From: Lethocerus indicus
Taxonomy: Eukaryota > Arthropoda > Insecta > Hemiptera > Belostomatidae
Assembly: GCA_019843655.1 (NCBI GenBank)
Contig: JACDQD010000103.1
Span: 6,138,001 to 6,202,000, forward strand
Direction: 5' to 3'
Length of the DNA: 64,000 nt
Each line of letters begins with the position of its first letter. The first letter of the stretch is position 1. Both the position numbers and the translations under genes were made by a program. Positions 25,601 through 37,904 of the stretch are shown here, piece after piece. Under the pieces are notes generated by a model. It worked only from the letters and a program-made list of their open reading frames with translations. It ran no database searches and was not told the DNA's origin.

Positions 25601-28600
25601 GAAGAAAGCCATCCTGCCGGCGCTTCCGATGGGTGGTTCTGAGATATTCGACAACCTAGACGAGCACGAGGACTCGGCCGACTCTGAGGACGACGACCTG
25701 GACGAGGACGAGGACGAGGATACCGATCCCGATTACGACAATTACGACGAGGGCGGAGTCGGAGGGGGCTCGACCGGCTCTACAACCCCCAGCTCCACAA
25801 CAACCGCGCCGACGACCACCCCGCCCCCCAGGCCCACCACGGGACTGCCCACCCCCGACCCCTACTTCACCAACTTCGACCCCAGGAACGAGCACCAGGC
25901 CTACAAGGAGGCCCAGCAGCGTCTCGAAGAGCTCCACCGTGAAAAAGTAACTAAGGTAAAATAAAGTAGGCGCGCGACCGGGAACGTGGTAAATGCTCTT
26001 CGATTATTTCTTACTACCTCGTCCGGTGTCCGTCCTCCTCCTCGTCGGAGGCGGACAAAAAACAAACGCTACTTTTACCGGGACTGCAATCTTTTTTGGA
26101 AGTAACTTTTTTGCTCAATCATCAAACAGTAAATACACAATAAGTAATTAAATTATCAACTTTTGTCTCGGTGCCTTGTAATTCTATTTTCTAATTTATT
26201 ATCTTGAGCACATGCTTGGACCGCCTCAAGCTGTCTCAACCTTTTGTCAAACCATCCGTCCGTCTTATTAATAATAAATTGATTGGCATTTATGATATAA
26301 CAAATAAAAGTTCATTATTATACTAGACTAATTGATGCCAACAAATTATCAATTTTTCTGACTATACCCGTCTATATTTCGTTAACATTACCTCTTTCAG
26401 ATTTCACACTTATTTAATATGTATTGTAACTAATTAGCCATTTGATTTTCTACTTATATTAGGTTATGAAGGATTGGTCTGACCTAGAGGAGAGATATCA
26501 AGATATGAGGAGCTCAGATCCAAGACTTGCAGAGGAGTTTAAGGAAAGAATGACTTTGAGGTTTGATATTTTAGTTAAATAAAAATTGTAGTGTTATTTA
26601 AAATTTAGATCCTTTTATAAATTAATCTTTATATGCACGGAAATATTGGATACAGAGAAAGACACTACAAGTAAAGAAGATATCATAATTGACAGATTAC
26701 AGATAGGACATACAACACTGGCACACTCCCACCTATTATTAGAACTATCAATATTTCAAATTAAATTTGTACAATTGATTACTTGCATTATTTCTTATGC
26801 TTTATCTGACAATCCTTCAATTTTTTTTCAGAGTATCATTGTCATGAGTACCAAATTAAATATTTCTTATTGTTTAATTTAAGGTTCCAGCAGACTGTGC
26901 AGTCATTGGAAGAGGAGGGTAATGCTGAGAAACATCAATTAGTCGCAATGCATCAACAGCGAGTTATGGCCCACATCAATCAGAGGAAGAAGGAAGCCAT
27001 GACATGTTATACACAGGCCCTCAACGACAGCCCGATCAATGTAAAATTATCACAAAATAATTCCAATTAGACTTACTTGTTTTTGTATTTTCCAAGATCA
27101 TAAATTGATTAGAGAATTTATTCGCTGATAGTATAAATTTTCCCACAGTTTTATAAAGTCAAAGTGAGATTCTTCTTCATGTCAGATGATACAAAATGTT
27201 AAATGAACAAGACTGCCATATTGTAGATTCTTCGCAGATTACTATGTTAAATGAGTATTTGTATTTTTTTAATGCAGACACACCGAGTACAGAAGTGCCT
27301 CCAGAAACTGCTGCGAGCTTTGCACAAGGACAGACATCACACTATTTCCCACTACCGACACCTGTTGTCTTCAAGCCTCGAACAAGCCGAAAGGGAAAAG
27401 GCCATGACTCTCGAACATTTAGTCGATATCGACCACATGGTCAACCAGTCTCTTCAGATGCTTGACAGGTAATTTTAATATTGTATTCATGCCCAAAAAT
27501 AATTTGAAACTAGACCCAACCGACAATTCACCTGTTACCCTTTAATTTTGTTTCTTCTTAGATTCCCTGAGCTATCTGGTAAAATATCTCAGTTGATGTC
27601 TGACTACATGCAAGCATTGAGGAGTAAGGATGACACTCCTGGATCAGTTTTGTCTATGACTCGTGATGCTGAAGCTGCCATTCTCGATAAATACCGTGCT
27701 GATGTTACCGCCATGCAAGAAGGTATGCGAACATCTATTAGGATTAAAAATAATTTATAGGTTTAATCATTTATATATGTTTATTATCACTAACTTCCGG
27801 TTGGATCATGTAATACTGTGCAAAAAACTGGGATTCTGAGGTATTCCTGTGTTTGGAAACCACCCGAGGGAGCTCCAGTGGGTTTTAACCTTTAGAGAGG
27901 ATTAACAACACCCAACATTCAGTTATATAGAGGACCTCAAGTTGGACTATTCTTCAGTCAGACCCTGATGATGTACCTGCCAGAAGCAGACAACACCTTT
28001 GAATGGTTCCAAAGGGAAATGGCAAAAAGCCTTCCACTTGAGTTTGCTTGGATGGTTTCCAATAACTTTATAATTCATACCTGCGCCTTCAACCAAAACA
28101 GCAACACTAACTGTATTTTTTTTAAGATAAAGAGAGGGAACGAGTATTGGAGAAAGAACGAAAGGAAGCTCATAAACGTGAGAGGGCTGAACTGAGGGAA
28201 GAGGCCAGGCGGGTGAGCAGCCATTTTGATTCTGACACAATGGAAGATTACCACAGCACTGAGATACCGTCTGTGGCAGCGTCAGCTCCAGCAGTTAGCC
28301 CAGCGCCTTCACTACACGAACATGACCCACAGCCTTTTGTCGCCCACGCTATGACCCACGATATAAGTCATGGCGAGCCTGTAAGTCATTCTCAAACCTT
28401 CATTTGACAATTGAAACTAGTGGCTGGTTGTCCACGCCTTATAGGGGGTTCATATATTAGTAATAGTAATTATGCAATAAGTCCAATACATTCTTAATGA
28501 TTTGATGAAAATATTTATTTTATAATTGTGTCTTCGCTAATTTCTACAGACGTATTCTGTAAGGAGGGAAGTGTATCGTCGTGAAACAAAGAGTGTTTAT

Positions 28601-28943
28601 TTCACTCTTGCATTTGCTGGCATTGCACTAATGGTGGCCATATTGATCGGTGTTGCGGTATTGCGTCGTCGAAATGCTAGGTCACCTCAAAATCAGGTTA
28701 GTTTTTTCTTCAAAAAGTGCAGATTACTTTTTACTTTCAGACTAAAATCTAAAGTATATAATTAAGTGTTTATTATAGCCTTTATATAGTTACATTTTTT
28801 AATCCTGCTCTTCCTCTGTTTAGGGTTTTATAGAAGTAGATCAAGCTGCTACACCTGAAGAGCGCCATGTTGCAAACATGCAAATAAATGGTTATGAAAA
28901 CCCAACATACAAATATTTTGAAGTGAAGGATAATTGTAAGTAA
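22625..28943 (+). CDS. Appl: Amyloid precursor-like protein (APPL), 5' partial, 11 coding exons
   Basis: Type I neuronal membrane protein of the APP family. Exons: 22625-22807, 23578-23704, 25198-25413, 25588-25955, 26463-26560, 26884-27040, 27278-27468, 27562-27722, 28127-28380, 28550-28696, 28824-28943. All junctions are GT-AG and phases agree, giving 673 visible residues. Visible residues 1-173 are E1 (growth-factor-like and copper-domain folds, with [16 protein letters not shown] and [15 protein letters not shown]). Residues 176-260 are an acidic Asp/Glu run followed by a Thr/Pro-rich linker. About 265-470 is the helical E2 domain, including [16 protein letters not shown] helices. A membrane segment lies near 601-623, and a short cytoplasmic tail carries the GYENPTY sorting motif (657-663). 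There is no Kunitz domain, as in other insects. The signal-peptide exon is not found: the first exon here starts in phase 0 and must be joined to an upstream exon. Identification is secure from the domain order and the tail motif. Confidence 0.97.
24855..25118. repeat. MITE-like repeat R2, copy 2, inside Appl intron
   Basis: The left end, acggtcccactactgatatcgcg, is roughly complementary to the right end, gtgggaccgtatactgtgatt, so the ends form imperfect inverted repeats about 260 bp apart. tatcgatatat lies in between. The element sits in the intron before the E1 copper-domain exon. Confidence 0.45.
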
Positions 28944-31200
28944 ATATAATGTTATTTTTATTTGTTTTAGGCTGAAATTATTGTAATTACTTTTATGTTT
29001 TTTCTATTTAAAATTATTTCTTAGTGTTAGGAATTTTATGTCTGGATAAATCGGTTATATAAATGTAAGCGATGTTTCTACTTAGTAATTGAATTTATGA
29101 ACTAAATGTTTTGTAAACTTATAATAGTCGGATTTTCAAGACAAAACATAAAATATTGTCCATCCAATTTGTCCATTGTATATGTAATACAGGGCTTATT
29201 TTTTACATGATAATAATTAATCAAAGACAGAAATACATTTCTGTAAAAAGTAAATATGATAGGAGAATAGCGATGCTTTAGGAAATTTAAAAGCTGTATA
29301 AAATATTGTCAAGGTATAATCAATACAATTTAAATTTGTTTGTCAGTTTTTTGACCATTTCAACAATAAAATGGTAATCCTTTTTATTTTGTTCAGTATT
29401 ATAAGAACTCGGAAAGGAGTTCAGTCCATTTGCAACAAATATGATTGTGTTCAGGGAAATTGTTTTTTTTAAGAATAGTCGATTGATTTTTGACTAGCTA
29501 TTCAAATGTATGGAATATAAATTTTGTTTCAGAAATGGAATGAGTGTAACACATGAGGGATCTCAAACACATGTATCTATGGCCAATTGTATATTTTTTC
29601 CTTTCATTGGTCTAGGCTGTAGTTATCGAGGTCCTGTGTATTTTGATACATAGTTCTGCATAGAGGAACCAAGTACTTAACATTGATGTTTTAGTGGGTC
29701 AGCTCTTGTGCCATATTTCCACAATCAGAGTTATACTCTACACCTAAAATGCGCTTGCTGGCATTAGTTGCGTGCTATCACCTGTGTTAAAGTGTGTATA
29801 GATGTATTTTCCAATTAAATATATGTAGTATATAACAAGACCACTATATTCACTTATATAGGGTATTTACCTAAATATTTGGCGATTAAGAGATTTATTA
29901 CCATTTAATTTTTTTATTTTTAATATATAATAAGATTATTAAGGTTAACTACATATAATGCAGTATGTGTTTATAGCACTTATATATAAGTCTGTTAAAT
30001 ATAAGATTTTCACTGTGAAGTCAACAAATGTATTTTATTCCCAAATAGCACACCGTTCGTGTTTTTAGTATATATAATTGTTTTTTGTGTAATTGTCACA
30101 AAATTTTAAATTTTCATTCGCACAATTTGTTAGGATATTTTTTTGAAAGTTTTCTACCTGTAACTAGATTTTTATTTATTAAAAAATTAAAAACTGAAAA
30201 AAGACGCTGTGTTATTAATTTGCAGATAGGCAGTGATCTGGCATATCAAAAATAAGGAAATCTACAGGGCATATAAAATCGTATACATTTCTTTGTAGTT
30301 TGAAACATATTTCTAAGGTTCCTCTATTCAGTTTCTTTTATAAAATCACATAGTCACGGATGATAATAATTAAAATGTAAAGTTCAAAGATTGGTAATTA
30401 TAAGATGTGTCAAAAATATATCTAGTTATTACTTGTTGTATGTCACTGTTGCTTTCCTTGATGTAGCTTATTAAGTATGTCTTTGTTTAATATTAGTCGC
30501 ATGCATATGTAAATTTACCTAAGACAGCTATCATTATTTATGTTGTACATTACCTTTGTACAAATCATGATATAGTATTAATATTAATGAAAGTTGTTCT
30601 GCCTTTTTGCAATAAAAGAATGTTAAATACTCCTGAATCCTCTCTCTTTGGGTTTCTTTTTTTTATTTTAATGATAGAACTATCTTATTAGGTTAGATTA
30701 ATTTTTCGAACCTTTTTGCATTCCATTCTAACAGCAAATTTTTTACATTCCAACTTTTTAAAAATATAATTTTAACACTTTTTTTGCTTTAATAGCCTAT
30801 ATAGAAATAGAGTATATTGATTTAACATACTTATACTTCTAAATTAAACTCTGTTAGTATAATTATTACATGTATAGACACAATATATATTATAAAGAGA
30901 TAATTATAGAATACAAGATAGACAATTTACCTGAGTATAATGACTTACGTAAAATGTAAAGTTTATCTCTGATCAATACAAATTTATACTTTATAAAACT
31001 TTTGAGTATTATAGACATCATGTTTTCTAGTTATGCATCATATTAAACATTTTCAAAAGTATTTAGTACTTGTGAAATTATTTGTTGAAACTTAACTAAA
31101 TGCAAATAACATGTCCACTAGTATTGTCCATATAAGAGTGTTATCAATATTTTAATTACTGTAATTTATTTATTAAATAAAACTTAATACCTTTGATGTA
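28944..31200 (+). other. Appl: Appl 3' UTR (about 1.7-2.2 kb)
   Basis: AT-rich, non-coding sequence directly after the APPL stop. AATAAA signals occur at 30,611-30,616 and 31,176-31,181, each followed by T- or GT-rich sequence, so two 3' ends are plausible. An earlier AATAAA near 29,367 lacks a good downstream element. A possible 3' UTR intron (GTAAGT at 28,936, acceptor tttgtttcag ending at 29,531) is discussed in the findings. Confidence 0.7.
31176..31181 (+). promoter_or_regulatory. Appl: Distal Appl polyadenylation signal
   Basis: AATAAA followed within 25 nt by a tgatgtatttcttgtttt stretch. It is about 250 bp from the polyadenylation signal of the convergent OBP-A gene. Confidence 0.55.
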
Positions 31201-31429
31201 TTTCTTGTTTTATTAAACCTGCTTTTCTGTTTAGAACATTAACAATTTATGTTAAAAATAAATAAATATAATTTCAGTTCACAGTAAACAAAAATATTTG
31301 TTTACTTACAACTTTTTTCCATACTTATGTTCGTTGGGTGCAATGGGGTATTAACTGTTAAGTGTGGAGTATAACTTTGGGAAGATAAATAATAACATCA
31401 AACATTATTCAATAATCCTGTCCCACTTT

Positions 31430-31435
31430 TTTATT
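31430..31435 (-). promoter_or_regulatory. OBP-A polyadenylation signal
   Basis: AATAAA on the minus strand, about 75 nt past the OBP-A stop codon. Confidence 0.6.
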
Positions 31436-31506
31436 AAGTCCATATTTTCAGGTCTGCCACACCCCTCTGCAATATCAATTGTTTTAAGATTAGTTCTCAA
31501 AAAATG

Positions 31507-33151
31507 TTATCTAGGAAAAATTGTTTTCATCTGACAGAAAAGTATGTATTCAGTTAGTAATTTTTTTTATAAATTACCTTTTTAGCTTGATCTAATAAGC
31601 AGCTTGATAATTTCATTGCAAACTCACATTCGTTAGGGTCAATTGGCACTAAGCAAAAATAGAAAGTATGGTTAGTAACTGATTTTAAATGAACCTGTCA
31701 CTCGAGTTTTTTAAATAATAACATTTGTAGGTTGTTATTTAAGAACAAGAAATGTCTTTACCATTCCCAGTACAAATTTCCACTGCCAATTTAATTTTCT
31801 CTATTGTTTCTGGTGAGTTCTTGTGCATGATTTCTGCCACGATGAATGCATTTTGTTTTAGAAACTTTCCATTTTTCAACTAGCAAAAGAATAAATTATT
31901 TAATAATCATACTTGGAATTTTATATTAATATTTATTATTAAATGTGGTTTATATTTAATCGAAAATTGCTCACCACTTTGGATTCTGTCATAATGCATG
32001 CGATAAAACACTGAAAATAATGAAATAACTGAATGAATATATACCTAAATTTATGATTTAAGACACTGTATTTAAAAAAGAGAGAAGAATTATCCTTACT
32101 TTGCCAGCATCCGAATCTGGTAGCTTCTGTTGTTTTAGCATTTCTATCTCATCTGAAAACCAAACCTCAAACTAAATTTTAAACTTCCTAACTTGATATC
32201 ACCATTATAACAACAGTAAAATGAATTCTATTAATTGAATTCTGGCATCAAAGAACTTAATGACTTCTTCGTAATTGTGCAAGTTTAAGAAACAATATTT
32301 TCTAGATGAGAGTGTAAATACAAATTATGTTACATAATTGCTATTTTTAACATATTATACCAAAAATTGTATTATTAAAAAGGATTCAATTTAGTCTAGA
32401 ATATTAAAAACTTCATCTGTCTTACTGTCATCTACTTGAATCAGGTTTCTGCATTTTCTTATCGACTTCATAAGCCTGCCACGAGCTGTTACTGCCTGCA
32501 TTGAAACAAATGCACATGAATATCTAAGTCATTTTCGGCGAGAAAGAGATTGCGCTTTTTAAAAAAAAAACAAATATAATTCAGTAACACAAATGATACA
32601 AGGAAAAGCCGGGAGAAGAGACGGCCCTGTTTTACCTATTCCCCTCCTCGTCAAAGGTTGGACGGCGTCTAAGGCGCTAACCATAAACGTTTCCTCCCCC
32701 AGCCTCTATGGCTGTTGTTAAGCTAGACATTGCCAAACAATAAACGTTACTCTCTCAACCGCTACTAACTCCCTCCCTCCTAGATACCGTCAGTCCTTTT
32801 TCACTTCACACAGGAAAAATGGTGCTTTCTTAATTAATATTTACAACTCGTCTTTATTACGACTTCACGCTCGAAGTGGGGGAATGTCAAAATCGGAGCC
32901 GAGCGTAAAGCTTCCTTGCTCGCCACATTAAAAACGGGCACGAATTTTTCCCATCACCTAACACATTATAAGCTGCCATGTAATTATGCTCTTAATCTAC
33001 CGACACAATGATAACAGTATTAAATGAGTATTAAGTACAGAATAGAGCCCTGAACTTATTGAGAAGCTTGACTCACCTCTGATCTTCCAATTAAGAAGTC
33101 GGCCAAGACGAGGACCAACAGGACAAATGTCCGCATCCCGATTAAACCCAT
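31507..33151 (-). CDS. Odorant-binding protein A (classical, 6 Cys), 148 aa
   Basis: Secreted PBP/GOBP-family carrier for small hydrophobic ligands. Coding exons in transcript order: 33151-33077, 32495-32426, 32152-32100, 32010-31975, 31879-31762, 31648-31578, 31530-31507. Lengths are 75-70-53-36-118-71-24 and phases agree throughout. Exon 1 is a hydrophobic signal peptide (MGLIGMRTFVLLVLVLADFL). A second in-frame ATG at 33,136 would shorten it by five residues and still leave a signal. The mature part has exactly six cysteines in the classical order: RKC; CFIAC (C2-x3-C3) on the 36-nt exon 4; EIC; then NEC and SSC with C5-x8-C6. The last exon encodes only MKTIFPR. Transcription converges on Appl. 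The ligand and the tissue of expression cannot be inferred. Confidence 0.92.
32533..32740 (-). repeat. Dispersed repeat family R1, copy 4, in OBP-A intron 1
   Basis: attttcggcgagaaagagatt, a poly-A tract and acaaatataattcagtaaca, then cctcgtcaaaggttggacgg, gtctaaggcgctaaccataa and ctctatggctgt. The order matches the copies at 15.4 and 37.7 kb. It begins about 35 bp from the OBP-A exon 2 acceptor. Confidence 0.6.
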
Positions 33152-33190
33152 TCTGCAGAATGGGACCTGGGATTTTTTAATTTCAAGCAT

Positions 33191-33200
33191 TTTATATACC
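33191..33200 (-). promoter_or_regulatory. TATA box of OBP-A
   Basis: ggtatataaa on the minus strand, about 40-50 nt upstream of the OBP-A start codon. This implies a very short 5' UTR. Confidence 0.7.
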
Positions 33201-33424
33201 CTCTCGTTCCCCCAAGGACGGTCCAATATTAATAAATAGGTTCGCCGTCGTCCCGGGTGTTAAACACTGCAATAATTCTAATTCACGTTCATTTGAACCG
33301 TGTGTAATTACGGTTAAACCGGCTGTGTTATAAAGGACTACGTGACGGGATATGGCAGACTGTCTAACCACTCCTATTAATATGCCACTTCGAACGATGA
33401 AAGGGTAAGGTAAATCACCTGTAA

Positions 33425-33703
33425 TTAAAATAATATAATTGAATGATATGGGAAATACTTATGTACCCACGTTAGATATTTTTTATTTCCCCAATAAAAT
33501 AAGTCTACTTGGACCCTCTCTCCAAGTCCCAATTGGGTAACTATCCTTATGGTTTCGTGAGTCCTATTACAAACTTGGAATTGTTTTATTACTTCTCCTA
33601 CAGTTCCCGGAATATTGATCCAATTGTACATTATCTTTAAATGGTCCTTCGTCTCTTTCGTACCCCTATGGTTCGTTTTCCCGACCCGATACGCCCTAAT
33701 GAT
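33425..33703 (-). pseudogene. Ty3/Gypsy integrase remnant
   Basis: An open stretch of 93 codons on the minus strand resembles the N-terminal zinc-binding and early core part of a Gypsy-type integrase. It has an NHRG..KET segment, a YNW..IPG segment (usually YWPG), a V.C position where the first cysteine of the CxxC pair is replaced by Phe, and ERVQVDLF carrying the first catalytic Asp. The other catalytic residues are absent and the frame ends soon after. It is a decayed fragment facing away from the reverse-transcriptase remnant next to it. Confidence 0.65.
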
Positions 33704-33814
33704 CTATCTATGAAGGATTTCTTCCTTGATTGTTTCTACCTTCCTCTCGCATATTTTCAACTGGCTCACCCATAGAACAATAAAGATAGGGGTGAATGGG
33801 GTTCACAAATATGG

Positions 33815-34063
33815 GGTATTTGCAGGCTACCGTGAATTAAATTGTAGCATCAGGATTAGAAGATATTTTAAATAAAATGGCGGAAGCTCGTGTGTCCAGG
33901 TAAAGTCAGGTTACTATAAAATCGGACTCAAGCGGACACTATGGGTTCTTAGGTATGCCATTCGGCTTGAAGAATGCCCCGGCAACCTTTCAACGTCTAA
34001 TAGGCGAATCCATTGTAATATTTACTGCAGAAACGTCTATTTCTGTCGGACTAACCGAATAAA
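33815..34063 (+). pseudogene. Ty3/Gypsy reverse-transcriptase remnant
   Basis: Three short plus-strand stretches in different frames match successive Gypsy RT landmarks: a YRELN segment (33,83x), an EDILNKMAEARV segment followed by a stop (33,858-33,903), SGYYKI (33,906-33,924), and [15 protein letters not shown] (33,954-33,998). At least two frame changes and one stop interrupt it. The YxDD active-site region is missing, so it is non-functional. It lies between OBP-A and OBP-B. Confidence 0.75.
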
Positions 34064-34970
34064 CTCGGGAGGTTATTGCGCTATTTTGTGGAATCGCATT
34101 TATAAGCGAAGAGAAATTACAAAAGGTGGCGAGAAAAGCGGAAAACGGCGTGGGACAGGTTCGCGCGAATTTTCTCTTTCCCCGACTGACTCCCCACGCC
34201 CTATCAATTTATCTCAGCGTAATATCCATTCTGGGACTTCTATTTTTAAGCACTGCGAATGCTCGCCCCATATTTCTCCGCTTTCAGTAACCATATATAT
34301 ATAATAAGACGCACAATGCGCGGACAACCTCTGACCTCGCGAGGGCAGTTGCCCAGACAACACCATAGAGTTGGAATTAACTAATAGAAGTACAGAAATA
34401 AAAATGTAATAACGATACTAGTTTTTATTTTGTTAATAAAACCTTATTATCTGTGTCATTTATGTTCATTTTATTTCCTTCTACAGCTTCTTCTTTGCTA
34501 GTAATACAATCAAAATACGAGGGTTGTTCCATAGGTGTGGTAAAACCATTTTTTTTTTACAAAACCATTTTTCAACACAATTTCTATTCAGGGAGATTAA
34601 CTTGGTCCAGTGAGTTTATAATTTTTCAATACCGAATGTTCTCTTTACAAAACTTAAATGGTACCTTGTAAATTTTTCTTTCTTATCGAACGGGAAAAGA
34701 ATAATTTGCAACGCAAAATCGAAGTAACAGCATTTTCTACCTTTTTACGTTTTTACGATTTATATTTACGCAAATTACTTTTGATTCGGTGACAATGACG
34801 ACACCGAGTCGTCATATGGACAATGTACATTATGTCTATATGATAAGATAAGTTTATAAACATTAAAATTGTAGTTCCGAGCGAGTTATTTTTCTCCTAT
34901 TCAATCAAGAATCAGTGGGTGAGGGGGGAAGGGTGTAATGAACAAATACAAAGTGTTTACTATTGCTTCC
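34064..34970. other. Intergenic stretch between Gypsy remnant and OBP-B 3' end
   Basis: AT-rich DNA with no recognised gene. Short open frames at 34,086 and 34,453 have no recognisable domain. Confidence 0.6.
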
Positions 34971-34976
34971 TTTATT
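34971..34976 (-). promoter_or_regulatory. OBP-B polyadenylation signal
   Basis: AATAAA on the minus strand, about 80 nt beyond the OBP-B stop in the spliced model. Confidence 0.55.
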
Positions 34977-35053
34977 TACCAACGATGTGTGTTAATATTG
35001 ACAATAAGTGATATTTCGTCGTCGTGCTATCTCCTCTACCTCCGTGTACCTGT

Positions 35054-37453
35054 CTAGGACTTGACCGCGCCAAACTGAAACAGGACACATATAAGTCATA
35101 CGGTGTATCTAAACATTAGGCTAAGTTAGGTCTAGCAAAAGACATCATCGAGCAGGGGAGACAGAAATGTCACAAGAACTGCGGCCAAAGAAGATATTCT
35201 TTTTGAGAAATTCGAATTTTCAGCACCCACCTTTATTTCGTATCTTATGACGCACTGTATCAGCTGGTTGGCCAGTTCGCATTCGTCGGGTATGTTCGGC
35301 GGTACTGAAAACAAGGTTCAATTAAAAAACGCGTTGAACGCGACAAATGATTAATGCAATCGCGCTTTCTTCTATTATATCCATCAATAGAATGTTATAA
35401 TTCAATGGTGAACGAACAATTGAGAAGGAACTTATTGTAAAATCAGAGTGGTGGATATGCGCAGTGTTTTGACACTTTCAAGGCAGCGAACCGTGCAAAA
35501 AGACGAAGGCCTTTGAGACGATGAGCCTTTGAGTGTTGGAAAATTCAGGAAGTGCTCAGGCGTTAGAAAATTAGTCTCGATGTATTGTAGGCGAAACGTG
35601 TGGAAAACTGTTGTGCAAGAGGAAAACAAACAGTGGAATATAACTCACGCTCCGACTGGCATTTGACGGCCATCTCTTTTGCTTTCCCGGCCATAATTGG
35701 ATCATCCTTGAAAATTTCTTCGCTCACAACGGTCGCCATTACCGGGTCGTAGGCGCCGTCGACGATCTGCGAATCGACAAAGTGTTAAAACTACTTTTTT
35801 GCCATTCTTACACACTACCGTTGAATATTGTCTCTTGTATATAAAACATACTAGCTGATTGACTGTCATTCCACATTTCTTTTGTTAATTAAATTGTTTA
35901 TTGTTAATTAAAACCTGCTATATATAGTACAATATTATATAACATTTCGTTTATGGAGATACAGATAACGGTTCGAGATTCGTGGCTAATTGCAATCTAT
36001 AATGTTAAGGCTATCTCTTTTCAACTATCTAGTTTTCTCGAATGATACGAAAGAAACAATCTCCAATTAATTATGGAAAATTTCCGTTTAACCCTATTTA
36101 TTTTAATGGGGATCCACAAAGATATCCATAGCTGGTCTCATCCAGAGAGTGAATCCAAAGTCCTTGGAACCCCGACATACCTACAGTCGACCGAATTCTT
36201 TCATTTTTTCTGCTCTGTCAAATCCTGTCGTCGAATCCCTTTCATCCGTCTCCCATCCATTATCACCCCCACCGGCGACTTAAACGCCACTGGCCCAGAG
36301 ATCTCCACTAGACCTAGCGTCTACAGGAACAATCCGAACGTAGGATACATCCATCTTTGGTACTCCCGCTCCAGCCTTTACTAGAGAGTGAGGAAATTAG
36401 GTTTCTTCTTAAAGCGGCGTTCGGTATTTTCGGGAAGGTCGATTCGAGGGATCGGACTGACGTGTAGTTTCGAACGAAAGTATTTATACATCGGGCTATT
36501 TCTCAAACTGACTGGATCTGCTGTTTAGATAGTTATTATGTCGTATCATATTGTTCGCAACATAATTGTAAACGTAGAAGAGGCAGATAATTGGACAAAA
36601 CGGACTTACTATTTTATATTCTTTCATCATGCAGGCCATCAAACACTGAAAAATAAATAAGATACAATTGTAAAATTAAAAACGGTTGTTGGGCAGAATT
36701 AAATTGGCATTTATCAATTCGTTGACAAGAGGTTTACCTTCTCCTCTTGGTTCTGCGGCTGTAGCGGTTTCATGAACTCCTCGTACTCGTCTGCAACATG
36801 TTGAAAGAATCCCATGAAACAAAAATGGAAAGTTTAATCGAAGGGTTGAAAGTAAGTTAATGTTAAAAGAGTGGAGAAAAGATTAATCCTCCTCACCTTC
36901 TGTGACCTCGGCCCCGTTCTTGCATTGTTTCAACTTTGCCATTATTTCGTCTTTATAACAAGCAACCTGAAAAGAAACAAACGGAATTAATATTCGAGTC
37001 GGCATTGTCACAGTTTCTTTACACCTTTCGTACAGGTTCCCATTCGTGGAATTGGATTTAAACAATTTGCGAATTCGAACAAACCTATCCTGCCTTCTAT
37101 TTATTCCAGGGTCCAGACTACAATTTTTGTAATTCGAAGCACAGCGTGATTCGATAACAAGAATGTACTTTTGACAGAGGATCCATCCATCGATGATAAT
37201 CCCATATTCAATACTAAAATAGTGAGGAAATCACGCGGCCGGTTCCTCTTGAACTGTGATAGTTCACTAAATATAATTTTAAAAATTCTAGTCGTGACTC
37301 GAATAAAAAGAGAAAAGTGATTATGAAAACCAAAGTAATATATCGAAATATCTCAGAGCAAATGAAATTAAACGAAAATTGTCCATTATTAGGTTGGAAA
37401 TCGTCCCTTTAGTGTAGTTTAAGGAAAGTAGATACTTTAAGAAACATAGCACA

Positions 37454-37528
<75 letters not shown>

Positions 37529-37865
37529 GATTGTCATTAGCCCCGAATCTCGGATCGTTATCTGTATCACATAATTTAAACGTTATATAACAGTGTACGA
37601 TATATTGGCTTAAATTAATAATAAACAATTTAATTAACAATAAACAAGTTTCGAATAATATATATAGATTATTTTCGGCGAGACAGAGATTAGACATTAA
37701 AAAAACAAATATAATTCAGTAACACAAATGATACACGATCAGACCTCCTCCCCGATAAGGGATGGTCCAAGGAGGTCTAAGGCGGTAACAATAGACATTA
37801 CACTCTCAGCCGCTAAGGCTGTAAACTTAAATATTCCCCTCATATATTCCATGTTTTTATGTATT

Positions 37866-37904
<39 letters not shown>

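Noticed and set aside
27723..28126. Possible alternative exon in Appl intron 8 (open frame at 27,968)
   Set aside because: Stops and unsuitable phases prevent insertion between exons 8 and 9, which join directly to a conserved APPL sequence.
37455..37697. Cys-Val repeat open frames
   Set aside because: Translation of the (AC)n microsatellite.
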